Shown in pieces: positions 7,313 through 14,040 of a DNA stretch of 14,040 nucleotides. How positions within the stretch are numbered: position 1 is the first letter of the stretch; every line of letters begins with the position of its first letter. The stretch lies in assembly GCA_030696435.1 (NCBI GenBank), contig JAUYSF010000076.1, forward strand, positions 1 through 14,040. Reading direction: 5' to 3'. This DNA comes from Desulfoprunum sp. (GTDB lineage: Bacteria > Desulfobacterota > Desulfobulbia > Desulfobulbales > Desulfocapsaceae). The notes beneath the pieces are model-generated. The model did no database searches and was not told the origin of the DNA. It saw only the letters and a program-made list of their open reading frames with translations. The position numbers and the translations under genes are program-made.

Positions 7313-7465
7313 TTATACTATCAGACTCTCTTCAAGCTCGTCAAGGCCACCAGCACGTTCATCAATGCTTTCAGAGGCCATGGGGCCAAAACAAACGGCA
7401 AAGCCCAAATTACTTGCGTAAATCAAGAAGAATGCCCATGACAAAAATGGATCTTTAACATACAA
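7313..7465 (-). CDS. Possible 50-residue small membrane protein (uncertain)
   Basis: An open frame on the - strand runs from TTG at 7465 to TAA at 7313. The middle reads as one hydrophobic helix (about residues 6-29: PFLSWAFFLIYASNLGFAV and on), and the last 20 residues are acidic (ESIDERAGGLDELEESL). This hydrophobic-then-acidic plan is unlike random translation. It lies 71 bases upstream of algH on the same strand. Against it: there is no good ribosome site, the start is TTG, and it overlaps the likely glgB promoter on the other strand. It could also be the remnant of a longer membrane protein. I do not recognise a family with confidence. Confidence 0.3.
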   Translation of the reverse strand: MYVKDPFLSWAFFLIYASNLGFAVCFGPMASESIDERAGGLDELEESLIV

Positions 7466-7466
7466 T
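7438..7466 (+). promoter_or_regulatory. Likely sigma-70 type promoter of glgB
   Basis: ATGACA (7438-7443) and TACAAT (7461-7466) are exactly 17 bases apart, and each matches the -35 or -10 consensus at 5 of 6 positions. Transcription would start about 7473, leaving a leader of roughly 58 bases before the glgB ATG at 7531. A second combination, TTAACA (7455-7460) with GATAAT (7480-7485), has a long 19-base spacer and is less likely. Confidence 0.45.
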
Positions 7467-7530
7467 TATACACATCTCTGATAATTACTCCTCAGCCGCC
7501 CCTTAATCTACTCGAACTGGAAACCTCTTT

Positions 7531-9744
7531 ATGCACATCAACGAACAGCTCGATAGAATCATTCATTCTTCCCATTACGATCCTTTCCAGGTCCTTGGTG
7601 TGCATTTCTCCGGACAGGAAAATGAAACGGCCACGATACGGACGTTCCAGCCCCATGCCCGCCAGGTGGATCTGCTGGCCGGCGATAAACGCTTTACCAT
7701 GACCAGGACTCGCGAAGAGGGTATATTCGAAGTTGTCCTTGACCGCTCCATCCTTATTGATCCCTCTCTGACGCCATATACATACCAGTACGAGATTCAC
7801 TACCAGGACGGTTCTCTTCAAACGATCAACGACCCCTACAGATTTCTGCCGCAGCTTGAAGATCGAGACCGCTATCTGTTCAATTTCGGTACGAACTACA
7901 AGCTCTATGATCACATGGGCAGCCACCTGACTGTGTTGAAGAATGTTTCGGGAACAATATTCCGGGTCTGGGCACCTAATGCCCAAAGCGTTTCCGTTCT
8001 GGGAAACTTCAACGGCTGGGATGGCCGTATCCATCCGATGAGATCCCTCGGCAGCTCCGGCATTTGGGAGCTCTTTATCCCCGGCATCTGTGAAAATGAA
8101 CTCTACAAGTTTCAGATCAAGACCACTCAGGGTGAACGTCTCGAAAAATCAGACCCCTTTCAATTCTATGGTGAGGTCCGCCCCAAGACCGCCTCGATAG
8201 TTCGCAATCTCGATCATTATGAGTGGCATGATCAAGACTGGCAATCACATAAAAAAATTACTCCACTCTATGACTGTCCCCTGGCGATCTATGAGGTGCA
8301 CCCTGGCTCATGGCAACGCGATCCCGCAGTTCCAGAGCGTTTTCTCACCTTCAGAGAATTAGCGGATAAGCTCATCCCCTATGTGAAGCAGTTGGGTTTC
8401 ACCCATATCGAGCTTATGCCTGTGATGGAACATCCGCTAGATGAATCCTGGGGATATCAAGTCACCGGACCATTCAGTTGTACCAGTCGCTATGGAATCC
8501 CTGAAGATTTCATGTATTTTGTCGATCAGTGCCATCAGAATGCAATCGGGGTCATCCTTGATTGGGTTCCAGCCCATTTTCCCAAGGACAGCCACAGCCT
8601 TGGGCGATTCGATGGTACAGCCCTCTACGAACATGAAGATGCCCGCCTCGGTTCTCATCCGGAATGGGGAACCTTCATTTATAACTACGGGCGCAAGGAG
8701 ATCAGCAATTATCTCATTGCCAATGCCTTGTTCTGGCTGGACAAATATCATATTGACGGACTCCGTGTCGATGCCGTAGCCTCCATGCTCTACCTGGATT
8801 ATTCCCGCAAAGACGGGGAGTGGCTGCCCAACTGCTATGGGGGCAGGGAAAATCTTGAAGCGATCGAGTTTATCCGGCACGTCAACTCTATCGTTTATGA
8901 TATCTTTCCCAATACCCTGATGATCGCCGAAGAATCCACCAGTTTTTACGGAGTCTCAAAACCTGCCAATAAGGGTGGACTGGGATTTGGTTTTAAATGG
9001 AATATGGGCTGGATGAACGATATCCTGAGTTATTTTTCCAAGGATCCTCTCTTCCGGAAATTTCACCATAATGCCCTGACCTTTTCCATCATGTATGCCT
9101 TCTCGGAGAATTTTATCCTGGCCATCTCCCATGATGAGGTGGTTCATGGCAAACGGTCACTTCTTGACAAAATGCCGGGGGATCTGTGGCAGAAGTTCGC
9201 AAATCTGCGTCTCTTTCTTCTGACTATGTGGATGCATCCAGGAAAGAAACTCCTCTTTATGGGATGCGAATTCGGACAATGGTCGGAATGGTACTGTAAA
9301 CAGAGCCTCGACTGGCATCTTCTTGAAAAAAACAACATGCATACGAAAATGCTTGTTTTCATGGCAGCGATCAACAGACTCTACCGCGAAAATCCCTCAC
9401 TCTGGCAGCAAGATTATTCATATGAGGGATTTCATTGGATTGATCTAGAGGATCGCAACAATTCTATAATCTCCTTTGTCAGATACGCCAAAGACCGGGA
9501 CGACCATCTGGTCTGTGTCTTCAACTTCACGCCCCAGACCTTTTTTGACTACACAATCGGCCTGCCTACCGGCAGGATGTACAGGGAGATATTCTGTTCA
9601 GATAACGGCATGTACGGGGGAAGCAACGCAAGTGACCAAAAGACCTATCTGCCGGAAGCAGAACCTTACGCCCAGGCTGGTTATCGGACCACCATGAAAA
9701 TCCCACCCCTGGCCGGAGTCATCCTCAAACCCTGTAACGACTAA
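7531..9744 (+). CDS. glgB: 1,4-alpha-glucan branching enzyme GlgB
   Basis: The 737-residue enzyme (GH13) makes alpha-1,6 branches in glycogen by cutting an alpha-1,4 chain and moving it. The order is an N1 carbohydrate-binding domain (about 15-105), a CBM48 domain (about 130-225, with FRVWAPNAQSVSVLGNFNGW), the TIM-barrel and a C-terminal beta domain. Catalytic residues are visible: Asp414 (GLRVDAVASM, nucleophile), Glu467 (IAEEST, acid/base) and Asp535 (ISHDEVVHGK). All three are 9 residues higher than in E. coli GlgB (405, 458, 526), which supports a full-length two-N-domain form. TGGAAA (7518-7523) precedes the ATG. No glgA, glgC or glgP lies beside it, so it stands alone here. No terminator was found; a structured repeat follows 19 bases after the stop. 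Confidence 0.97.
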   Translation: MHINEQLDRIIHSSHYDPFQVLGVHFSGQENETATIRTFQPHARQVDLLAGDKRFTMTRTREEGIFEVVLDRSILIDPSLTPYTYQYEIHYQDGSLQTINDPYRFLPQLEDRDRYLFNFGTNYKLYDHMGSHLTVLKNVSGTIFRVWAPNAQSVSVLGNFNGWDGRIHPMRSLGSSGIWELFIPGICENELYKFQIKTTQGERLEKSDPFQFYGEVRPKTASIVRNLDHYEWHDQDWQSHKKITPLYDCPLAIYEVHPGSWQRDPAVPERFLTFRELADKLIPYVKQLGFTHIELMPVMEHPLDESWGYQVTGPFSCTSRYGIPEDFMYFVDQCHQNAIGVILDWVPAHFPKDSHSLGRFDGTALYEHEDARLGSHPEWGTFIYNYGRKEISNYLIANALFWLDKYHIDGLRVDAVASMLYLDYSRKDGEWLPNCYGGRENLEAIEFIRHVNSIVYDIFPNTLMIAEESTSFYGVSKPANKGGLGFGFKWNMGWMNDILSYFSKDPLFRKFHHNALTFSIMYAFSENFILAISHDEVVHGKRSLLDKMPGDLWQKFANLRLFLLTMWMHPGKKLLFMGCEFGQWSEWYCKQSLDWHLLEKNNMHTKMLVFMAAINRLYRENPSLWQQDYSYEGFHWIDLEDRNNSIISFVRYAKDRDDHLVCVFNFTPQTFFDYTIGLPTGRMYREIFCSDNGMYGGSNASDQKTYLPEAEPYAQAGYRTTMKIPPLAGVILKPCND

Positions 9745-9763
9745 ACAGGCGTATTCCATATCT

Positions 9764-9866
9764 AAATCAAAATGAGAACGCGAAGGCAAGCGAGCAGCGA
9801 CGAGACAGTACATTGAGTACGGTGAGGAGCCGCACAGCGTAGCCGACAAAGTTAACGTTTGATTTT
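9764..9866. repeat. Structured intergenic element with terminal inverted repeats
   Basis: About 100 bases between glgB and the next gene differ from their surroundings. The ends AAATCAAA (9764-9771) and TTTGATTT (9858-9865) are perfect inverted repeats. Inside, the + strand is purine-rich with reiterated GCGA/GCAAGCGA units (9778-9804), then a GTAC-ATTGA-GTAC hairpin (9808-9820) and a CGC-ACA-GCG mini-stem (9831-9839). It is open in several frames on both strands without any protein-like product. This fits a non-coding dispersed repeat of the MITE or REP kind, mobilised or transcribed as structured RNA; I have an unverified impression of similar elements in related genomes. Only one copy is in the window, so repetition is not shown. 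Confidence 0.5.
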
Positions 9867-9912
9867 GAGTTGGAATTACACAATCCCATCAAGAGAGAGG
9901 CTATAGGCAGAT

Positions 9913-10122
9913 ATGGCAGCAGCGCAACCGACACAACTCCCAGGAGATCGGGTAAAAAAGGCGATACAGGCATTTTGTGAACTGCGGGCTGACAATCCTG
10001 AAAAGGACAGGCGGCTCCTCCTGCAAAAAGTTGAAACGCAGTTTGATCTTTCTCCGCTGGAGTGTGAGTTCCTGCACCGGCACTTCATGGAGGAATCGGA
10101 TTCATTCTTGCATGGAAAATAG
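9913..10122 (+). CDS. Small hypothetical protein, 69 residues
   Basis: I do not recognise a named family. The product is soluble, charged and probably all-helical, with a core VKKAIQAFCELRADNPEKD (about residues 14-32) followed by a second amphipathic part ending LSPLECEFLHRHFMEES. Codon use and the absence of low complexity look like a real gene. The start ATG is preceded by a purine-rich AGAGAGAGG (9892-9900), somewhat far at 12 bases. It sits just after the intergenic repeat and about 100 bases before the DUF4126 gene on the same strand, so the two could be co-transcribed. No function is proposed. Confidence 0.6.
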   Translation: MAAAQPTQLPGDRVKKAIQAFCELRADNPEKDRRLLLQKVETQFDLSPLECEFLHRHFMEESDSFLHGK

Positions 10123-10226
10123 ACAACCTCTCACTTGTCCACTGGCACATTGGAGAAGGACAAACTGTTCATGAACATTGATCCGGCAGGCGCAGGCCTT
10201 CGGATGATAATGCCTGGAGAATCAAC

Positions 10227-10973
10227 ATGGACGCCTACCAGCAGATTATAGCCACCATTGCTTTGATGATGGGAACAGCCTGGGCCAGCGGGATCAATCT
10301 CTACGCAACCATCGGGATGCTGGGAATCCTCGGTACTACCGGCAATATAATCCTTCCGGACCAGCTCCAGGTGTTGCAGGATCCGCTCATCATCGGTGCG
10401 GCATGCCTCATGTATTGTGTGGAATTTTTTGCCGACAAGACCCCGGGGATCGACACGGGCTGGGATGTAATTCATTCATTCATCAGGATTCCAGCCGGTG
10501 TCATGCTCGCGGCTGGGAGTGTGGGCGAAGTCACCCCGGCACTCGCCATTGCTGCCGGAATCCTGGGGGGAAGCATCTCTGCTACAAGTCATGTGATCAA
10601 GGCCGGTTCGCGGGTGCTGATCAATACCTCGCCGGAACCTTTCTCGAACTGGCTGGCATCATTCACCGAAGACGTGGCGGTGATTGGCGGACTCTGGCTG
10701 GCCCTGCACTCACCCGTTCTCTTCCTTTGCCTCTTTATCCTCTTCGCCCTGCTAGCTGTCTGGCTCATGCCCAAGCTCTGGGCGGGCATTATAGCGGTGT
10801 TGAGAAAGATCAGAGACATCTTCAATAACCATACCCCGCACGATACAACTGACCGAAACAAGACGACAACGGGACAGACATTTACCGACTCCCAGGTACA
10901 GCACATTCCTGCCCCATGTGACAAGGCCGAGAGCTCTCCCCCACCTCTGGATATTCCGAGTCCCCACAGCTGA
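10227..10973 (+). CDS. DUF4126 family integral membrane protein
   Basis: The 248-residue protein matches DUF4126: SGINLYATIGMLGILG near residues 21-36, then the hallmark EFFADKTPGIDTGWD starting at Glu66, followed by a Gly/Ala-rich membrane region (about 88-118) and SHVIKAGSRVLINTSPEPFSN. About five or six hydrophobic segments are visible, the last two near 150-195. The final 45 residues are hydrophilic, rich in Thr, Asp, His and Pro, and probably cytoplasmic or disordered. The family function is unknown. GGAG (10216-10219) sits 7 bases before the ATG. Its TGA stop directly abuts the stop of the convergent glycosyltransferase gene, leaving no intergenic base for a terminator. Confidence 0.85.
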   Translation: MDAYQQIIATIALMMGTAWASGINLYATIGMLGILGTTGNIILPDQLQVLQDPLIIGAACLMYCVEFFADKTPGIDTGWDVIHSFIRIPAGVMLAAGSVGEVTPALAIAAGILGGSISATSHVIKAGSRVLINTSPEPFSNWLASFTEDVAVIGGLWLALHSPVLFLCLFILFALLAVWLMPKLWAGIIAVLRKIRDIFNNHTPHDTTDRNKTTTGQTFTDSQVQHIPAPCDKAESSPPPLDIPSPHS

Positions 10974-13277
10974 TCATGCTGAAGCAGGGGCACTTTCTTC
11001 AACAAGCATTTTTCTGTACAATGCCTCCGTCTGCTCACACATCGCCTCGGTCGTGAATCGTTCTCTGACCCGAGCCTGTCCCCTTTCCCCGAAGGCAACA
11101 AGTGTGGCACTGCCGGCGGAAAGCGCTGCATCAAGGGCCCTGGCCATATCCTCCGGGTCAGAAGGCCTCACAAGCCAGCCGGTCTGCTGTTCAAGAACTG
11201 TCTCCAGGCTCCCGCCATGGGCCGTCGCAATAACCGGTTTGCCCATAGCCATAGCCTCGGCGGTCGTTCTGCCAAATGCCTCCGGCTCACTGGACGAGGC
11301 GGATAGCACAATATCTGCCAGAAGGTAGGCCGCAGGCATATCAGAACAATGCCCAACCATCTTGACTCGATCGGCAAGCTTATACTGATCGATCTGACGC
11401 ATTAACTCTCCGACAAAACCCGGATTTTCGTTTGTATCCCCGACAAGAACGGCTTGAAAATCGGTAGTTTTCAGCAGACTCAGACTTTTAAGAAAGACCT
11501 CCTGCCCTTTCAGGCGGGTAAGGCGTCCGGGGAGCATGAGCACCGGGCTCGTATTGTTGATCTGCCATTGCCGGCGCAAGCTTTCCACGCGCTCCGCCTG
11601 AACCTTTTCCGGGGCAAAAAGCTGCATATCAACTCCCCGAAAAATGAGCGTTATCTCTTTGTCTTTTCGATAGAATTCTTTTATATGATGTCTGATGCTC
11701 TCAGAAACAGCGATAATTCCCGTGCCTTTGGTCATGATGGCACTGTAGGCGTTCACCGAATAAAACCCATGAAATGTCGTTACGAGGGCCGGTCTTTTGC
11801 TTTTGGCAAGACTTTTCCAGGCTAAATAACCGATCCAAGCTGGCATGCGTGAACGCAGGTGCAGTACATCAACCTTCTCCTTTTGTAAAAGTCTCCGTAA
11901 AGGCCAGATATAGCGCAGACTTTCTGGAGATTTACTCCCGACATTCCAGGATATATGTCTGCTTCCCTCCCGTTCGAGTTGTTCCACCAATCTGCCACCG
12001 GCTGAGATGACAAGTGAGCGATGTCCATGCTCTGCCAGATATTTTCCAAGCTCAAGGGTACCCCGCTCCACACCGCCGCCCTCAAGTTCAGGAAGCATCT
12101 GGACAATCGTAAGATTCTTGTGGCTCTTCTTGGCCTCTTTCTCTGCAACGAGTTTTTCATACAAGGCCACAGTTTTGTTGCACATCAACGAGGCTGTGAA
12201 ATTTTCATGGACCCAACCCTGTCCCTGCGCTCCGATTCTTTGCAGCTCACTCTTATCTTGCAGTACCCGTATCAAGGTATCTGCCATGGCCTTTGGATTC
12301 CCTGGTTCGACCAGCCATCCGGTAACTCCATCAACCACCGTTTCGAGGCTGCCACCATGAGATGTAGCGAGTATCGGTTTTCCCATGGCCATTGCCTCGA
12401 TTGCGACCTTGCCAAAGGCTTCCGGTTGGCTTGATGAAGCCGATACAACCAGATCGGCAAGGAGCAGAGCGGCGGGCATATCTACGCAATGCCCAACCAG
12501 ACGGACCTTTTTTTCCAATCCAAAGTTGCTGATCTTTTCTTGTAATTTTTTCGTATATGCCGGATTTTCTTCAGTATCACCGACACATAAGGCCATAAAC
12601 AGCTGATCTTTCATGAGGGCTAGGCTCTCGATAAAGACTTCCTGACCTTTCCATTGTGTCAATCTTCCGGGCAGGAGGATTACAGGCAGACGACAATCCG
12701 TAAGTTGCCATTTTGTCTTTAAAAACGCAACTCTCTCGGGCGTAACCGAATCGGGATTGAATGCCTCAACCTCAAAACCACCGTGAATAAGCTCGATTTT
12801 TGCAGGATCGACAGGATAATTGGCAAGGATATGCTCATGTATAGTTTTTGAAACGGCAATGACCCTTTCACCTTTGGTCATGATCGTCGAATACTTATTT
12901 ACGGAATAAAACCCGTGGAAGGAAGTGACCAGAGCAGGCCTTGTGGCTGAAGGCATAAGGCTCCAGGCTAGATAGCCGATCCAGCCGGGTAACCGTGACC
13001 TGAGATGAACGACGTCAACGCTCTCTTTCAGGAGATATTGACGCAACATATTAATATATTTCAGGCATCGTGCACTTTTCTCACCAATATGCTGCCAGTG
13101 AAGATGTTCACAGCCGGCCTGCTCGAGCTGGGCAACCAACCTGCCACCTCCGGAAATGACGATGGAGCGGTGGCCGGTCTGGGCAAGATGAATTGCCAGA
13201 TCAAGGGTCTCACCTTCGACACCACCTTCTTCTAATTCCGGGAGTATCTGTACTACTGTCAATTTTTTGGGTGCCAT
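10974..13277 (-). CDS. Tandem double GT4 glycosyltransferase (two full domains in one chain)
   Basis: This 767-residue protein holds two complete GT-B fold, GT4-type glycosyltransferases, about residues 1-378 and 385-767, joined by a short charged linker (EKEAKKSHKN). The halves align with a constant offset of 380. Each has LPELE-x-GGVE near its start, TxFHGFYSVN-x-YS-x-IMTKG in the middle, LPGRLT-x-xKGQEVF, and the EX7E motif (Glu286/Glu294 and Glu666/Glu674). They resemble LPS-core sugar transferases (LpcC/RfaG-like), using a nucleotide sugar at the inner membrane; substrates are unknown. I choose ATG 13277 because MAPKKLTVVQ begins the fold; it overlaps the ELM1-like gene by 19 bases. The frame stays open up to 13358, but those 27 residues would lie inside the neighbour. 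Both halves keep their motifs, so both may be active. Confidence 0.88.
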   Translation of the reverse strand: MAPKKLTVVQILPELEEGGVEGETLDLAIHLAQTGHRSIVISGGGRLVAQLEQAGCEHLHWQHIGEKSARCLKYINMLRQYLLKESVDVVHLRSRLPGWIGYLAWSLMPSATRPALVTSFHGFYSVNKYSTIMTKGERVIAVSKTIHEHILANYPVDPAKIELIHGGFEVEAFNPDSVTPERVAFLKTKWQLTDCRLPVILLPGRLTQWKGQEVFIESLALMKDQLFMALCVGDTEENPAYTKKLQEKISNFGLEKKVRLVGHCVDMPAALLLADLVVSASSSQPEAFGKVAIEAMAMGKPILATSHGGSLETVVDGVTGWLVEPGNPKAMADTLIRVLQDKSELQRIGAQGQGWVHENFTASLMCNKTVALYEKLVAEKEAKKSHKNLTIVQMLPELEGGGVERGTLELGKYLAEHGHRSLVISAGGRLVEQLEREGSRHISWNVGSKSPESLRYIWPLRRLLQKEKVDVLHLRSRMPAWIGYLAWKSLAKSKRPALVTTFHGFYSVNAYSAIMTKGTGIIAVSESIRHHIKEFYRKDKEITLIFRGVDMQLFAPEKVQAERVESLRRQWQINNTSPVLMLPGRLTRLKGQEVFLKSLSLLKTTDFQAVLVGDTNENPGFVGELMRQIDQYKLADRVKMVGHCSDMPAAYLLADIVLSASSSEPEAFGRTTAEAMAMGKPVIATAHGGSLETVLEQQTGWLVRPSDPEDMARALDAALSAGSATLVAFGERGQARVRERFTTEAMCEQTEALYRKMLVEESAPASA

Positions 13278-14040
13278 CTCTTCAAGATCTCTTCTGCACA
13301 ATGCTTCGCTTCGTTGAGAGGTTGCTTCGTCAGCCACACCTCTGTCCCTGAGAGCCAATTTAGGTAAGAAACCACCATACCATTCCGGCTTAAAAATTCT
13401 TCACTTCGTCGGAACTTGCTATTCTTCTTTTTCCACCTCAGTGGCAAAAGACCAACCCGGCATCCGGCCGACAAGGCCTCGTAGACCATCGACATGGAAT
13501 CTGCCGTGACCCATACCCTCAGACATTCGCTATACTGTCTTTCTATCCAACCCGATGCAGTCTCTTCAAACCTGAATAAACGCAGATTGCTGATTTCCTG
13601 AGCAAGTACATCAAGCCTTTGCACAGTTTCTCCAGGTGTCCGAGGCGAAGTGGCGATCGTCCACAGTACATCATTCTCCCTTTTGGCTATCTGCCGGATA
13701 TATCCCTCAATATCGCTGGAACTCCAAAAATGACTTTTCCGATCAATACCGCCGATGAGAATAAGCCCCCGGCCTGATATTTTTTCCTCTGATATCGTAG
13801 CACAATTTGGTGGTCCGATTGTGAGAATGATATTCTCACGCGCGACTACGCCGTCATGTTCCGGGGCAAAAATGAGATCAAACTGTTTTCGTAGAAAACC
13901 TACCGGTGTCATACAGGTCACTACGGGCAAACCTGTCTGTTTTTTTGCCCTCAGCATCGGAAAATGAGTGCGAGAACCTGTACCGATGAGCAAGTCACCC
14001 TCAGGAAAACTGCTGTCATAGTCTCCTTGACCAGGACAGT
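13259..14040 (-). CDS. ELM1 family (DUF1022) putative sugar transferase, N-terminus outside the window
   Basis: The last 259 residues are visible; the frame is open to the window edge, so the N-terminus lies beyond it. Internal starts such as TTG 13993 are not the real start, because family-like sequence (FPEGDLLIGTGSRTHFP) continues across them. Matching motifs are LIGTGSRTHFPML, FDLIFAPEHDGV, GGIDRKSHFW and VTADSMSMVYEALSAG near the C-terminus. The family is named after the plant mitochondrial fission protein ELM1, but bacterial members sit in LPS or capsule loci and look like GT-B glycosyltransferases. Here it overlaps the double GT4 gene by 19 bases, which supports a joint role in surface-glycan synthesis. 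Its exact reaction is unknown. Confidence 0.82.
   Translation of the reverse strand, partial: CPGQGDYDSSFPEGDLLIGTGSRTHFPMLRAKKQTGLPVVTCMTPVGFLRKQFDLIFAPEHDGVVARENIILTIGPPNCATISEEKISGRGLILIGGIDRKSHFWSSSDIEGYIRQIAKRENDVLWTIATSPRTPGETVQRLDVLAQEISNLRLFRFEETASGWIERQYSECLRVWVTADSMSMVYEALSAGCRVGLLPLRWKKKNSKFRRSEEFLSRNGMVVSYLNWLSGTEVWLTKQPLNEAKHCAEEILKRWHPKN

Noticed and set aside
9598..9973. Overlapping - strand open frames of 68-83 residues across the intergenic repeat
   Set aside because: They arise because the repeat has few stop codons; the products are not protein-like and they extend into the glgB end or the next gene.
10135..10163. TTGTCC and GGACAA inverted repeat after the 69-residue gene
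   Set aside because: Six-base arms 17 bases apart without a T-run are too weak to call a terminator or operator.
13278..13358. Upstream extension of the double glycosyltransferase to 13358
   Set aside because: The extra 27 residues overlap the ELM1-like coding region and do not belong to the GT4 fold, which begins at MAPKKLTVVQ.
1..14040. CRISPR array, tRNA, rRNA, phage or transposase genes
   Set aside because: No regularly spaced repeats, cloverleaf sequences or mobile-element protein motifs were seen on either strand.

Overview
The window looks like chromosomal DNA of a Gram-negative sulfate- or sulfur-metabolising deltaproteobacterium, probably of the Desulfobulbales. This is an inference from protein style, moderate GC and gene mix (Tol envelope operon, TlyA, YkgJ, AlgH, ELM1-type sugar transferase); no marker gene in the window proves it. 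No tRNA, rRNA, CRISPR array, transposase or phage gene was seen.

Layout: (1) 1-509 on the + strand holds the last codons of a FabG-like reductase and a complete FabZ-like dehydratase, the end of a fatty-acid synthesis cluster. (2) 510-708 is a control region with a perfect 14-bp hairpin and a possible promoter. (3) 709-6101 is a tight + strand operon, tolQ-tolR-tolA-tolB-cpoB(ybgF)-tlyA. It encodes the proton-driven inner-membrane motor (TolQR), the TonB-like rod (TolA), the periplasmic beta-propeller (TolB) and a coiled-coil/TPR partner. The usual pal gene between tolB and cpoB is absent, and TlyA rides at the end. (4) 6153-7241 on the - strand carries algH/yqgE and then a YkgJ-family cysteine-cluster protein, possibly with a tiny membrane ORF ahead of them. 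(5) 7531-9744 on the + strand is a full-length glycogen branching enzyme, glgB, without other glycogen genes beside it. (6) 9764-9866 is a short structured element with terminal inverted repeats, probably a dispersed repeat. (7) 9913-10973 on the + strand holds a 69-residue protein of unknown function and a DUF4126 membrane protein. (8) 10974-14040 on the - strand is part of a lipopolysaccharide or surface-glycan locus: an ELM1-family protein (N-terminus beyond the window) overlapping a single gene that encodes two tandem GT4 glycosyltransferases.

Functionally, most of the window concerns the cell envelope: fatty acids for lipid A and phospholipids, the Tol machine for outer-membrane constriction, and sugar transferases for surface glycan. 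No clear new defence or mobile system was found. The most unusual items are the double glycosyltransferase, the intergenic repeat and the tol operon without pal.
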